A stretch of DNA of 64,000 bases from Phycisphaerales bacterium (lineage in GTDB: Bacteria; Planctomycetota; Phycisphaerae; Phycisphaerales; UBA1924): assembly GCA_027019265.1 (NCBI GenBank), contig JALUWX010000119.1, positions 62,001 to 126,000 on the forward strand. The letters are read 5' to 3'. Both the position numbers and the translations under genes were made by a program. This document shows positions 9,173 to 19,147 of this stretch, piece after piece. Every line of letters starts with the position of its first letter. The first letter of the stretch is position 1. A model generated the notes under the pieces. That model was not told the DNA's origin. It saw nothing but the letters and a program-made list of their open reading frames with translations, and searched no databases.

Positions 9173-11431
9173 ATGAACGCAACACCCACGACATCCTCAC
9201 CCCGTCCGGGCCCCCAGGGGGGTCGTCCATCCCCGAGCGGCGCGGGCGCTGCGACGGCGGGTGTGACCCTCGACCCGCTCAAGATCCTCCAGAAGTACAA
9301 GTACGTGCTTGTCGCTTCGGTGGTGATCGGGATGATCATCGGTGTGATCGGGCACAAGGTGCTGATGCGGGTTGCTCCCCGATACACCTCCCAGGTCATC
9401 TTCAAGGTGAACCCGGCGGAAACCGAGCTCCAACGCACCAGTGTGTCCACGGTCGATGAGACCGAGATGGATCGCTTCATGGGGTCGGAAGTCGAGAGCA
9501 TGAAATCCAAGCTCGTGCTGAGCAAGGTCGTCGCGGATCCGCGCTTGCCGCAGCTCGCGCCCGAATGGGCTTCGAACTACATGAAGGGCGGGCGGATCGA
9601 CATCGTGGATTCGCTCGACGATCTCAAGGACATGGTGTCCGCGGGGATCATCCCGAAGACCTTCTACATCCGGATGGCCGTCACCACGAGCAACAAGACC
9701 GACGCGGCGGGGCTGGTCTCGCTGGTGAAGGAGACGTACCTCGCCGAGCTCGATACGCGCTACAAGCGTGACGTTGTGTCGCGTCGTACGGCGATCCGGG
9801 ATTCGATCCAAGCGGCGAACAGCCAGATCGAAGAACTCACGGCCAAGAAAACCCGCTTGGTCCGCGAAGAACGCATCGATTCGATCAACTCCGAATCTTC
9901 CACCACGGCGGGCCAGATGAACATGGTGAACGCCCGTCTGGTCGAGATCCAGCAATCGCTCGAGGCGCTCGAGGTCGCGAGACTCCGGGACGAATCCCAG
10001 CTCAACCGTGAGACAGGGATCGAGTACGACTCGACCCTCCGCGCCGAGGTCGAGCTTCTCCCGATGATGCAGACGTTCCGACAAGAGCTCAAGTCGCTCG
10101 AGACGGCGTTGCTCTCGCTCAAGAACCAGGGGATCCAGCCCGGGCATCGATCCTACAAGCAGATCACCAACCAGATCGAGGCGCACGAGCGCAAGATCGA
10201 GAAAGCGCGGGAGGAGCTCCTCCGCGAGCGATTCGAATCGCGTCTGCAGCAGACGGTGATCACGATCGCGCAGCTCCGAGCACAGGAAGCGGATCTGCTG
10301 ACCCAGAAGGAACAGCTCGAAGAGAAGCTCACGGAGCTCACCCGGATCTCCGAGGAGATCAACGACATCGACCGCCTGATCGACACGACGATCACACGCA
10401 AGGGCAGCCTTGAGCAGGACCTGACGGAGCTCCAAGCGTCTTCCGCGCTCTCGTCGGCGCAGCGTGTGTCGGTGATCGAAGCGGAGACCGTCCCGGATCT
10501 TCCGTCCTTCCCCAAGATCATCATCATGGTCCCGGCCGGTGTGCTGCTGATCGTGGGCCTGACGGCGGGTGTGATCGTCGCGTTCGAGCTGCTCGACCAG
10601 CGGATCAAGAGCGCGAGCGATATCCGGATGATCCCCAGACTCAACCCCCTCGGGATCGTGATGGACGCTTCCGAGGATCCCGTCAAGATCGCGGATGTCG
10701 CGACGGCGTTCAACGATGCGCCTGATTCGGTGTTCTCTGAATACTTCCGTCAGCTCCGCGCCACGCTTGCGAAACGCATGGACCACGCGGGTCACAAGAC
10801 CCTGCTGATCTGCGGGGTGAACCCGGGATCGGGCGCGACGTCCGTCTCGACGAACCTCGGGATCGCGTGTGTCGCGACGGGGATCAAGACCCTGATCATC
10901 GACGCGAATATGCGCCGTCCGCGGATCGCGGAGTCCTTCGGGCTCGAGGACTCGCACCCGGGTCTGAGCGACATCCTGACCGGGAAGTCGGACTTCGCGC
11001 AGAGTGTTCGGAGCATCGAGAACGGGCCGGACATCATCGGCGCAGGGACGAAGGAGTTCCGTCAGATCGAGCGGCTCGGGTCCCAGGACATGAGAGCCCT
11101 GCTCGCGAAAGCGTCTGCGGAGTACGACATGGTGCTGATCGATGTCGCGCCGGCGGTTGTCGCCGGGGACGCGGCGGTGCTCGCGAACCAATGCGACGCG
11201 ACGGCGCTCGTGGTCCGCGCGATGAGCGCGAAGCGTGGTCAGGTCGCGCGTGTCGCGCGTGAGCTGGGCGAGTGCCGAGCGGAGTTCTTCGGCGCGGTCG
11301 TCAACGGCGTGAAGAGCGCCGCCGGCGGATACATGCGGAAGAACATCCGTGAGTCGTTCGCGTATCTCGTCAACCCCGACGAGAAGAAGGACAAGGACTC
11401 GAAGAAGACAGATCAGGATAAGGCGGCGTGA
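9173..11431 (+). CDS. Wzz/Wzc-like polysaccharide co-polymerase with C-terminal BY-kinase-like ATPase domain
   Basis: N-terminal Wzz-type TM domain, coiled coil, second TM, then LLICGVNPGSGATSVSTNLGIA...LIIDANMRRPRIAESFGL...MVLIDVAPAVVAGDAAVLA. Confidence 0.87.
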   Translation: MNATPTTSSPRPGPQGGRPSPSGAGAATAGVTLDPLKILQKYKYVLVASVVIGMIIGVIGHKVLMRVAPRYTSQVIFKVNPAETELQRTSVSTVDETEMDRFMGSEVESMKSKLVLSKVVADPRLPQLAPEWASNYMKGGRIDIVDSLDDLKDMVSAGIIPKTFYIRMAVTTSNKTDAAGLVSLVKETYLAELDTRYKRDVVSRRTAIRDSIQAANSQIEELTAKKTRLVREERIDSINSESSTTAGQMNMVNARLVEIQQSLEALEVARLRDESQLNRETGIEYDSTLRAEVELLPMMQTFRQELKSLETALLSLKNQGIQPGHRSYKQITNQIEAHERKIEKAREELLRERFESRLQQTVITIAQLRAQEADLLTQKEQLEEKLTELTRISEEINDIDRLIDTTITRKGSLEQDLTELQASSALSSAQRVSVIEAETVPDLPSFPKIIIMVPAGVLLIVGLTAGVIVAFELLDQRIKSASDIRMIPRLNPLGIVMDASEDPVKIADVATAFNDAPDSVFSEYFRQLRATLAKRMDHAGHKTLLICGVNPGSGATSVSTNLGIACVATGIKTLIIDANMRRPRIAESFGLEDSHPGLSDILTGKSDFAQSVRSIENGPDIIGAGTKEFRQIERLGSQDMRALLAKASAEYDMVLIDVAPAVVAGDAAVLANQCDATALVVRAMSAKRGQVARVARELGECRAEFFGAVVNGVKSAAGGYMRKNIRESFAYLVNPDEKKDKDSKKTDQDKAA

Positions 11432-11505
11432 TCCGAGCGTATCGGGCGCGGAGCTACGCGTAGGATCGGTCTGCACGATCCACGTTTCGGAGCGCAGGAG
11501 ACCCC

Positions 11506-12513
11506 ATGAGCGAGCACGAGGACACGGGCGCGGCCCAACGTTCGCGCGTCCTCGTCACGGGGGGCGCGGGCTTTATCGGCTCGCACCTTATCGATCGGCT
11601 CATCGCGCAGCACGCTGACATCGTCGTCCTCGACAACCTCTCGACGGGATCACGCGCGAATCTCGAGGCGCACGCCGGTTCGATCCGGGTGATCGACGAG
11701 CCCGTCCGAACGGGTCTCGACACGATCCGGGGCGAGCGATTCGATCGGATCTACCACCTCGCGGCGGCCGTCGGCGTTGATCTCGTGCTCCGGGATCCGA
11801 TCGGGGCGATCCGCTCGAACGTGATGGAAACGGACACGGTGCTCGAGTTCGCGCGGAGCGTGGGGTCCCCCCCGACCCTGATCGCGTCGTCGAGCGAGGT
11901 CTACGGGAAACCGGGCGCGAGCGTGTTCTCCGAGGAGGACGACGTGCTCTATGGGCCGACCTCCGTGACCCGATGGTCGTACGCGTACACCAAAGCGATC
12001 GATGAGCATCTCGCGCTTGCGTATCACGGGCAGCACGCTCTTCCGGTGGTCGTTGCGCGGTTTTTCAACACCGTGGGTCCGCGCCAGACGGGCCGATACG
12101 GGATGGTCCTCCCGAGGTTTGTCGAGTCCGCGCTCCGGGGTGATCCGCTCCGGGTGTTCGGGGACGGGAAGCAGACCCGCTGTTTCTGCGATGTCCGGGA
12201 TGTCGTCGGGGTGCTCCCGAAGCTGCTTGATGAACCGAGCGCGCACGGGAGGGTGTTCAATGTCGGGTCCGACGATCCGATCTCGATCCGGGACCTGGCG
12301 CAGCTCGTGATCCGGACCCTCGGGTCCTCGTCGAATGTCGAGCTCGTCGAGTACGACGATGCGTACCCGGACGGGTTCGAGGATCTCCGGCATCGCAAGC
12401 CCGACCTTTCGCGCTTGCGCGGGTGTGTCGGGTTCAGCCCGGAGCACTCGCTGGTTGATACGATCCGGGACCTCGCTTCGCAGATGTCGCCGAGGATGGA
12501 GACGTCGTCGTGA
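11506..12513 (+). CDS. NAD-dependent epimerase/dehydratase (extended SDR)
   Basis: VLVTGGAGFIGSHLIDRL, ASSSEVYG, YAYTKAIDE, RFFNTVGPRQTGRYGMVLPRF. Confidence 0.92.
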   Translation: MSEHEDTGAAQRSRVLVTGGAGFIGSHLIDRLIAQHADIVVLDNLSTGSRANLEAHAGSIRVIDEPVRTGLDTIRGERFDRIYHLAAAVGVDLVLRDPIGAIRSNVMETDTVLEFARSVGSPPTLIASSSEVYGKPGASVFSEEDDVLYGPTSVTRWSYAYTKAIDEHLALAYHGQHALPVVVARFFNTVGPRQTGRYGMVLPRFVESALRGDPLRVFGDGKQTRCFCDVRDVVGVLPKLLDEPSAHGRVFNVGSDDPISIRDLAQLVIRTLGSSSNVELVEYDDAYPDGFEDLRHRKPDLSRLRGCVGFSPEHSLVDTIRDLASQMSPRMETSS

Positions 12514-13874
12514 GTGTCCCGGGAGTCAGCACCGCGCAAGAGGCCGCCGATGGGCTTGTCCATCGCGCGATGAACTCCGAGCTCGGGGTGATCCAGGGGT
12601 ATCTCGGGGTGTTCGTGGTCTCGTTCCTCGTGACGGTGCTCATCACCCCGCTTGTCCGACGTCTTGCTGTTGCGAACGGGATCGTGGATCGTCCGGACGA
12701 GGCGCGGAAGATGCACAAGATGCCCATCGCGTATCTCGGCGGGGTCGCGGTGTATCTGGGGATCATGGCCGGGCTGTTGTTCTCGTACATCGCGGACAAG
12801 GTGCCCGGGCTGATCGAGTTCCACGAGATCGGGAGGGAGAACCTGACCGACGGCTTGTTCATCCCGATCGTCCCGCCGTGGATCGCGCTGGGGATGACGG
12901 CGATCGTGGTGGTCGGGCTGATCGACGATGTGACGGGGATCGCGCCCCGGGTGAAGCTGGGTGGTCAGCTGATCGCGGCGGCCGCGCTCGCGATCGGCGA
13001 CATTGGGGTGAAGGTCGCCGCGGGTGTGCTGACACCCACGATCGGGAAGCTCCTCGACAATCCGGATCTGGTCTACCAGATCCCGCTCCCGTTTGATGTG
13101 CCCGGGTTCGGGACGGAAATGACCCTCGATCTGATCTATTGGTCGGGGACGGTGGTCATCGCGATCTTCGTGCTCGGCGCGACGAACGCTTCGAACCTGA
13201 TCGACGGGCTCGATGGCTTGCTCACGGGTGTGACCTCGATCACGATGGTGGGGTTGATCATCATCGCGGCGGGGATGGCGCTCGTGGATGATGGGCCGTT
13301 CGATGGTCCCCGGATGATCATCGGGCTCGCGATCCTCGGCGCGTGTCTCGGGTTCCTCCCCCACAACTTCAACCCGGCGGTGATCTTCCTCGGGGACACG
13401 GGGTCCTTGCTGCTCGGATACTGCTCGGCGCTGATGATTTTGTCGCTGGGGGATACGGGTGACACGGCGCTCGTGTTCGCGGGATTGATCATCTACGCGA
13501 TCCCGATCATCGACACGATCCTCGCGATCGTGCGCCGGAAGCTGGCCGGGAAGAAGATGTCCGACCCTGATGCGGACCATCTCCACCACATGCTCAAACG
13601 GGCGCTGGGTGTGAAGGGCGCGGTCTTCGCGCTCTACGGGATCGGGATCCTGTTCTGTGTGCTCGGGATCCTGCTCTCGGAGCTCCGGGCGCGGTTCATC
13701 TACGCGCTCGTGCTGCTGCTCGCGTCGTACATCGGGGTGTACGCGATCAAGATCGCGCGTCGGTCCCAGATCGAGGCGCAGGTGCACTCGAACGAGAAGC
13801 CCGAACCCGCGGCGACGCGCCCCGATTCAGTGGACCCGTCGTCGGAGCCCGATCAGAGCGCCTCGATCGGGTGA
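12510..13874 (+). CDS. WecA/MraY-family undecaprenyl-phosphate sugar-1-phosphate transferase
   Basis: GTG start overlapping the previous stop; RKMHKMPIAYLGGVAVY, GLIDDVTGI, NLIDGLDGL, FLGDTGSLLLG, ADHLHHML. Confidence 0.92.
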   Translation: MSVPGVSTAQEAADGLVHRAMNSELGVIQGYLGVFVVSFLVTVLITPLVRRLAVANGIVDRPDEARKMHKMPIAYLGGVAVYLGIMAGLLFSYIADKVPGLIEFHEIGRENLTDGLFIPIVPPWIALGMTAIVVVGLIDDVTGIAPRVKLGGQLIAAAALAIGDIGVKVAAGVLTPTIGKLLDNPDLVYQIPLPFDVPGFGTEMTLDLIYWSGTVVIAIFVLGATNASNLIDGLDGLLTGVTSITMVGLIIIAAGMALVDDGPFDGPRMIIGLAILGACLGFLPHNFNPAVIFLGDTGSLLLGYCSALMILSLGDTGDTALVFAGLIIYAIPIIDTILAIVRRKLAGKKMSDPDADHLHHMLKRALGVKGAVFALYGIGILFCVLGILLSELRARFIYALVLLLASYIGVYAIKIARRSQIEAQVHSNEKPEPAATRPDSVDPSSEPDQSASIG

Positions 13875-13880
13875 GCCCTC

Positions 13881-15635
13881 TTACACATCCGCGAACTTGA
13901 AGCTCACCCCGGCTTGCTCGACGGCTTTCCGTCCCTCTTCCGCGCTCCGGATCATCTTGCCCTGACCCGTCTCGAACGACAGGGTGGGTCGCTTCTTGTT
14001 GAGCTTCCCGATGATCCACCCCTCGACGAGCATGGCTTCGAGGACCTGGACGTACTGGAAGATGTTGATCCCCCCCGAGTTCTTCTGGAGGGCTTCGCAG
14101 ATCTCCTGGAGATCGTGGTGCTTCTCGAGGACGGCGATGACGCGCTTCCAGAGCCCGGTGTTGGGGAGGAAGGTATCGCCGCGTTTCCAGCACTCCACGG
14201 GGGTGATGCGCCCGTCGCGCATCGCGCCCTGGGTGACTTCCTGCGCGTTCGCGAGGTTGAGCTTGAGCTCGTTGACTTTGCTGAGCGCGAACTTAGCTTC
14301 CTTCCCGGAGAAGACCTCGACGAGCTTCTTCGAGGACCCGAGGTCGAACGCGCCGAAGGCGGCCGTCTCGATCTCCTGGTTCGAGAACCCGCCCTGCGCG
14401 AGCCAGCGCCAGGCTTGCTGGGGGGTGAGCTTGAGCCCGGCGTCTTTCGCGATCTGCTTGCAGTGGTCCTGGAGGTCGGTGAAGCACCCGTTGGCGGCGT
14501 ACCAGTACTTCGCGAATCGGATGTGCTGACCGATGTTGCGCCGGTTCTTCTCGTCGTAGAAGCTCTTGACCCATTCGGGGTCCTGCTCACCCCGTTCGAC
14601 CTCGAGGATCGAGTAGGCGCAGTGGCGCGCCGAAGAATGCGCGAGGGTCATCCCGGCGGCGAGGATGGGGTCGGCGAACCCGGCCGCTTCGCCCATGATC
14701 CACCAGTTCTCGCCGGAGAGCCGGTTCGCGAGGTGGGACCAGTTCTTGGTCGTCAGGACGTTCCCCCCCGTGGAGCTCTGCGCGTCCTTGATGAGCGCGT
14801 GGATCTCCTTCTGCTCCTCGATCGCGCGGAGGTAGACCTCCTTCGGGGAGAGCCCGGTGGACTTGTAGTACTCGCTCGGGCAGATGAGCCCGATGCTCGC
14901 ACGCTTCGGACCCAGGGGGATGAACCAGATCCATCCGTAGGGGAGCGATCGCACATGAACGCGCGTTCCCCCCACCCCGATCTCGACGGCCCAGTCCGCG
15001 TTGTCCCAGTAATCCCAGAACGCGACGTTGCGCAGCTCCTCGGGCGCTTCGGACTCGACCCCGAGGGCGCGGCGCAGGAGCGCGACGTGACCCGACCCGT
15101 CCACATAGTGCTTGGCTGTCAGGGTTTCGCCCGAATCGAGGACGAGCCCTGTGACCTTGTCCCCCTCGACCTTGATCTCCCGGACCATGGTCTCCTCACG
15201 AACCTGCGCGCCCCAGTGGTGCTCGGCGTGGCGCAGGAGGATCTCGTCGTAGCGATCCCGCTCGACCTGGAACGCGGTGTGTCGGCGTTGTCCGACGAAC
15301 TTGGCCGGGCGTTCCTCGTCCTTGAAATCCTCGGCCGGGTAGAAATCGAAGTCCCAGACGTCGTTGTTCTTGCCCCAGGTGTAGGACCCCCCGAGTTTGA
15401 TGGGGAAGTTGGCTTCCTCGATCTTGTCCCAGACCTCCATCTCGTCGAGGATCGCGCTGATCCCGGGGAGCTGGGATTCCCCCACGTGCTCGCGCGGGAA
15501 CTTCTCCTTCTCGAGGATCAGGACCGAGAGATCTGGGTTGTATTTGCGGAGGAGCGACGCGAGGGTGGACCCGGAAGGGCCGCCCCCGATGATGATGACG
15601 TCCGCGCTGTGTGTGTACTCGGGCTGGCTGATCAT
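13881..15635 (-). CDS. FAD-dependent oxidoreductase of the flavin-dependent halogenase superfamily
   Basis: GxGxxG (IIGGGPSGS), HVGESQLP, FPIKLGGSYTWG and YGWIWFIPLG (WxWxIP motif). Confidence 0.82.
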   Translation of the reverse strand: MISQPEYTHSADVIIIGGGPSGSTLASLLRKYNPDLSVLILEKEKFPREHVGESQLPGISAILDEMEVWDKIEEANFPIKLGGSYTWGKNNDVWDFDFYPAEDFKDEERPAKFVGQRRHTAFQVERDRYDEILLRHAEHHWGAQVREETMVREIKVEGDKVTGLVLDSGETLTAKHYVDGSGHVALLRRALGVESEAPEELRNVAFWDYWDNADWAVEIGVGGTRVHVRSLPYGWIWFIPLGPKRASIGLICPSEYYKSTGLSPKEVYLRAIEEQKEIHALIKDAQSSTGGNVLTTKNWSHLANRLSGENWWIMGEAAGFADPILAAGMTLAHSSARHCAYSILEVERGEQDPEWVKSFYDEKNRRNIGQHIRFAKYWYAANGCFTDLQDHCKQIAKDAGLKLTPQQAWRWLAQGGFSNQEIETAAFGAFDLGSSKKLVEVFSGKEAKFALSKVNELKLNLANAQEVTQGAMRDGRITPVECWKRGDTFLPNTGLWKRVIAVLEKHHDLQEICEALQKNSGGINIFQYVQVLEAMLVEGWIIGKLNKKRPTLSFETGQGKMIRSAEEGRKAVEQAGVSFKFADV

Positions 15636-15785
15636 GACTCTCTGGGACTCCCACGGCGCGTCTGCGAGCGCTGAAGGACCAGAATACACGATCCGGGCCC
15701 GGAGACAACCTATGTTTCCCCGGACGGATCACGCATGGTCCGGATATCACCGGTACACACCAACCCTTCTGAGCGAGCCCCTCCC

Positions 15786-16553
15786 ATGAGCACGAGAAAA
15801 CCATTCGTCGGCGGCAACTGGAAGATGAATACGGACCTGAACGGCGCGGCCGAGCTCGCCGCTGGGGTCGCTTCGGCCGTTGGATCGGATTCGGGGGTTG
15901 AGGTTGCGTGCTATGTCCCGTTCCCGTACCTCGTCAGCGCGGGTCAGAAGCTCGGATCCAATGTTCGTCTGGGGGCGCAGGACGTCTGGACCCAGGACAA
16001 CGGCGCGTTCACGGGTGAGGTCTCGACGGACATGCTCAAGGACTGCGGGGTCACCACGGTCCTGACGGGTCACTCGGAGCGTCGGCATGTGATCGGGGAG
16101 TCGGACGAGCTTGTGGGGGAGAAGACCCGTCGCGCCCTGATCGCGGGGCTCCAGGCCGTGCTGTGTATCGGGGAGACGATCGAGCAGCGCGAAGCGGGGG
16201 AAACCGATGCCGTCAACGAGCGTCAGATCCGGGCCGGGCTCGACGGGGTCAGCGCTGAGGATCTGAAGAACGTGGTGCTCGCGTACGAACCGGTCTGGGC
16301 GATCGGGACGGGCAAAACCGCTACCCCCGAGGACGCGCAGGACGCGCACAAGAAGATCCGAGCCCTGATCGGGTCCATGTACGACGAAAGCGCTGCGGGC
16401 GCGATCCGAATCATCTACGGCGGGTCCATGAAGCCCGGGAATGCGCCCGAGCTGATGGCGATGGACGACATCGACGGCGGGCTCATCGGGGGCGCGTCCC
16501 TCAAGGCCGACGATTTCGGCGCGATCATCGAAGCAGCGACTTCCCGGGTCTGA
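15786..16553 (+). CDS. tpiA: triosephosphate isomerase
   Basis: FVGGNWKMN, TGHSERR, AYEPVWAIGTGKTATPE, YGGSMKPGN, GLIGGASL. Confidence 0.97.
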   Translation: MSTRKPFVGGNWKMNTDLNGAAELAAGVASAVGSDSGVEVACYVPFPYLVSAGQKLGSNVRLGAQDVWTQDNGAFTGEVSTDMLKDCGVTTVLTGHSERRHVIGESDELVGEKTRRALIAGLQAVLCIGETIEQREAGETDAVNERQIRAGLDGVSAEDLKNVVLAYEPVWAIGTGKTATPEDAQDAHKKIRALIGSMYDESAAGAIRIIYGGSMKPGNAPELMAMDDIDGGLIGGASLKADDFGAIIEAATSRV

Positions 16554-16706
16554 GCGTGTTCGACCCGGGTTCGGGTCCCCCCGAGGGAGGATCCGACCCT
16601 GATGGGGTCCGGAGGGATCCCCTGAAGCAAGGGCATGAGCCGCCTAGACTTGCCTTCCCGATTTTGAGCCCTGATGAGCGGCGGAGTTCGCCGGAGACGA
16701 CCCTTG

Positions 16707-17228
16707 ATGACCCCCCAAGCATTGCTCGCGATGACCCCCTCGATCACCCTCGGGATGTCCCCGATCGTCGTGAACCTGCTCGTGGGTCTCTTCCTCCTCG
16801 TCTCGATCGTCATGATCCTGATCGTGCTGATCCAGCGCCCTCAGGGTGGCGGGCTCGGGGGCGCGTTCGGCGCGGGTGGGGGATCCGGCGCTGGACAGAC
16901 GGCCTTCGGGACCAAGACGGGTGATGTCCTCACGGGGGGCACCATCGCGATCTTCGTGTGCTTCCTTCTGCTCGCGATCGGGCTCAACTTCGTGACCCGT
17001 CCCCAGTCGATGGAAGCGACCCAGCCCACGCTGGCCGCGCCCGCCGACGAGGAGGCCGTGGACGGATCGATCGAGGACAGCGCGGGCGACATCATCGACG
17101 AGAGCGTCGAGGGCGCGAGCGATGTGATCGACGAGACGGGCGATGAGATCCTCCCCGAAAGCACGACGGATGTCCCCGAGACGGACACACCGAGCGAACC
17201 CGACACCACGTCCACCGACGACAACTGA
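16707..17228 (+). CDS. secG: preprotein translocase subunit SecG with acidic C-terminal tail
   Basis: VLIQRPQGGGLGGAFGAGGGSGAGQTAFGTKTGDVLTGGT between two TM helices. Confidence 0.9.
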   Translation: MTPQALLAMTPSITLGMSPIVVNLLVGLFLLVSIVMILIVLIQRPQGGGLGGAFGAGGGSGAGQTAFGTKTGDVLTGGTIAIFVCFLLLAIGLNFVTRPQSMEATQPTLAAPADEEAVDGSIEDSAGDIIDESVEGASDVIDETGDEILPESTTDVPETDTPSEPDTTSTDDN

Positions 17229-17259
17229 GCGCACCCGCGCGAGATGTGAGGACCGACCC

Positions 17260-18144
17260 TTGATCCGAAGCATGACCGGTTTCGGCGACGCGAGCGGCTC
17301 GTCCGCGCACGCGCATTTCCATGTCGAGATCCGCGCCGTCAACAACAAGTACCTGAAGTCGAGCGTGAGACTCCCCGAGTCGATCGCCGCGCTCGAGCCC
17401 GAGTTCGAGCAGATCATCCGCGCGACGATCTCGCGCGGGTCGGTGGTGCTCACGATCGCGTGCTCCGAGCAGGGTGAGCACGCCGCGCTCACGATCAACA
17501 AGGACGCGCTCCGCGCGTACGCGAAGCAGATCGCGGACTCGATCGGGATCGATATCAAGGATGTGGACACGTCCTCCCTCGTCACCCTCCCGGGGGTGCT
17601 CCAGCAACCCGGGGACGAGGAGGAGCGGCTCGCTTCCGCGCGGGAGACGATCAAGCCCCTCCTGATGCTCGCGATCGAGCACATGGTCGCGATGCGTGAA
17701 CGCGAAGGGATGGCGCTCAAGAGCGATCTGACAAACAATCTCGCGTTTATCCGTGAGCGCCTCGACAAAATTCAGGAGCTCGCGCCGAGCGTTTCGGGGG
17801 ATTACGAGAAGCGTCTGAAGTCGAGGATGGAAGCGCTCCTGAGCGAGTTCGATGTGCAGACCGAGCAAGCGGACGTGATCCGAGAAGTCGCGATCTACGC
17901 GGAGAAGACGGATATCGCTGAGGAGATCGTCCGTCTCGGGGAGCATCTCACCCATTTCCAGGAACTGCTCGACTCGGACGACGAACGTCCGATCGGACGG
18001 ACGATGGATTTCGTGGCGCAGGAGCTCCTGCGCGAAGCGAACACCATCTCGTCCAAGAGCCCCGACGCGACCATCAGCAAGCTGATCGTCGAGGTGAAGG
18101 GCGCCATCGATCGGATCAAGGAACAGGTCCAGAACGCGGAGTAA
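17260..18144 (+). CDS. yicC: YicC family endoribonuclease-like protein
   Basis: TTG start gives MIRSMTGFGDASG; EIRAVNNKYLKSSVRLPE; C-terminal DFVAQELLREANTISSKSPDATISKLIVEVKGAIDRIKEQVQNAE. Confidence 0.93.
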   Translation: MIRSMTGFGDASGSSAHAHFHVEIRAVNNKYLKSSVRLPESIAALEPEFEQIIRATISRGSVVLTIACSEQGEHAALTINKDALRAYAKQIADSIGIDIKDVDTSSLVTLPGVLQQPGDEEERLASARETIKPLLMLAIEHMVAMREREGMALKSDLTNNLAFIRERLDKIQELAPSVSGDYEKRLKSRMEALLSEFDVQTEQADVIREVAIYAEKTDIAEEIVRLGEHLTHFQELLDSDDERPIGRTMDFVAQELLREANTISSKSPDATISKLIVEVKGAIDRIKEQVQNAE

Positions 18145-18147
18145 CGC

Positions 18148-19146
18148 GTGACGCAGACGAACACGAGCACAGCAGCGCCGATCGACGACGGGCGCGAGCA
18201 CTTCGCGCGTCGGGAGATCACGGACGTGCTCTCGCGCTACGAGACGGGGACGATCACGAGTGTGCGCGAGATGATCGCGGGGTCGTCGATCGCTCCTAAG
18301 GCCGTCATCGAGAGCGAGCGCGGGAAGCTGCTGCTCAAGCGGCGCGCCCCGGGTCTGGAGCACGCGCCGTTGGTGGGGTTCGCGCACTCGGTCATCCTCG
18401 GGCTGCTCGCGCGTTCGATCTGTGTCCCACCGATCATCGGGACGAAGAGCGACAACAACTCGATGTGCCAGATCGCGGATCGGACGTACGAGCTGTTCGT
18501 GTTCATCGACGGAACCCCCTACGCGCGGACCGTAGCCCAGGCGTATTCCTCCGGGCAGCTCCTCGCGCAGATGCACAACGCGATGGACACGATCGAGACC
18601 GAGTTCGAGACCCCGCGCGAAGCGGATCCCGTCTCCCCGAATCGCGCAGACGGCGCGGGGCTCACCGATCGTGACGCGCAGGACACCAAGCGGATCCTCT
18701 CGTACGCGCTCGAAGCGCACCAAGCGAACGCGCGCCCCCAGGCGCTCGTGCACGGGGACTGGCACCCGGGGAACATGATCTTCGAGGGGGACGAGATCAT
18801 CGGTGCGTGCGATTTCGACAACACGCGCCTCGGGTCGCGCGATCGGGAGTTGGCGCAGGCGCTGGTCTATTTCTCGATGAAACGCGCGAGCGACACGGAC
18901 AACCCGGACGCGCCGCTGATGGATCTGCTCACGAGCGTGTGGCGCGGGTATCGGGATACGTCGAACTCCCCCACCAATCCTCGGCTTTGCGCATCCATGC
19001 TCCCGGCCGTCATCCTCGACGAGGCGCTCGCGGATACGGGGATCGATCACGAGTCCCGCGCGGCGCTCGTGCGGCTCGCGCTCCAAAAGGCGCGGGTGCT
19101 CGATGAGAAGATGGGCGAGATCGAGGGCACGCTCTCCCGAGCGTGA
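18148..19146 (+). CDS. aminoglycoside phosphotransferase (APH)-fold kinase family protein
   Basis: LVHGDWHPGNMIF and GACDFDNTRLGSRDRELA motifs. Confidence 0.82.
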   Translation: MTQTNTSTAAPIDDGREHFARREITDVLSRYETGTITSVREMIAGSSIAPKAVIESERGKLLLKRRAPGLEHAPLVGFAHSVILGLLARSICVPPIIGTKSDNNSMCQIADRTYELFVFIDGTPYARTVAQAYSSGQLLAQMHNAMDTIETEFETPREADPVSPNRADGAGLTDRDAQDTKRILSYALEAHQANARPQALVHGDWHPGNMIFEGDEIIGACDFDNTRLGSRDRELAQALVYFSMKRASDTDNPDAPLMDLLTSVWRGYRDTSNSPTNPRLCASMLPAVILDEALADTGIDHESRAALVRLALQKARVLDEKMGEIEGTLSRA

Positions 19147-19147
19147 T

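Noticed and set aside
9197-11476. 759-aa antisense ORF opposite the Wzc-like gene
   Set aside because: Same reason; Arg/Asp/Leu-rich with no recognisable family.
17092-19086. 664-aa antisense ORF across yicC and the kinase gene
   Set aside because: Spans two well-supported genes on the other strand.
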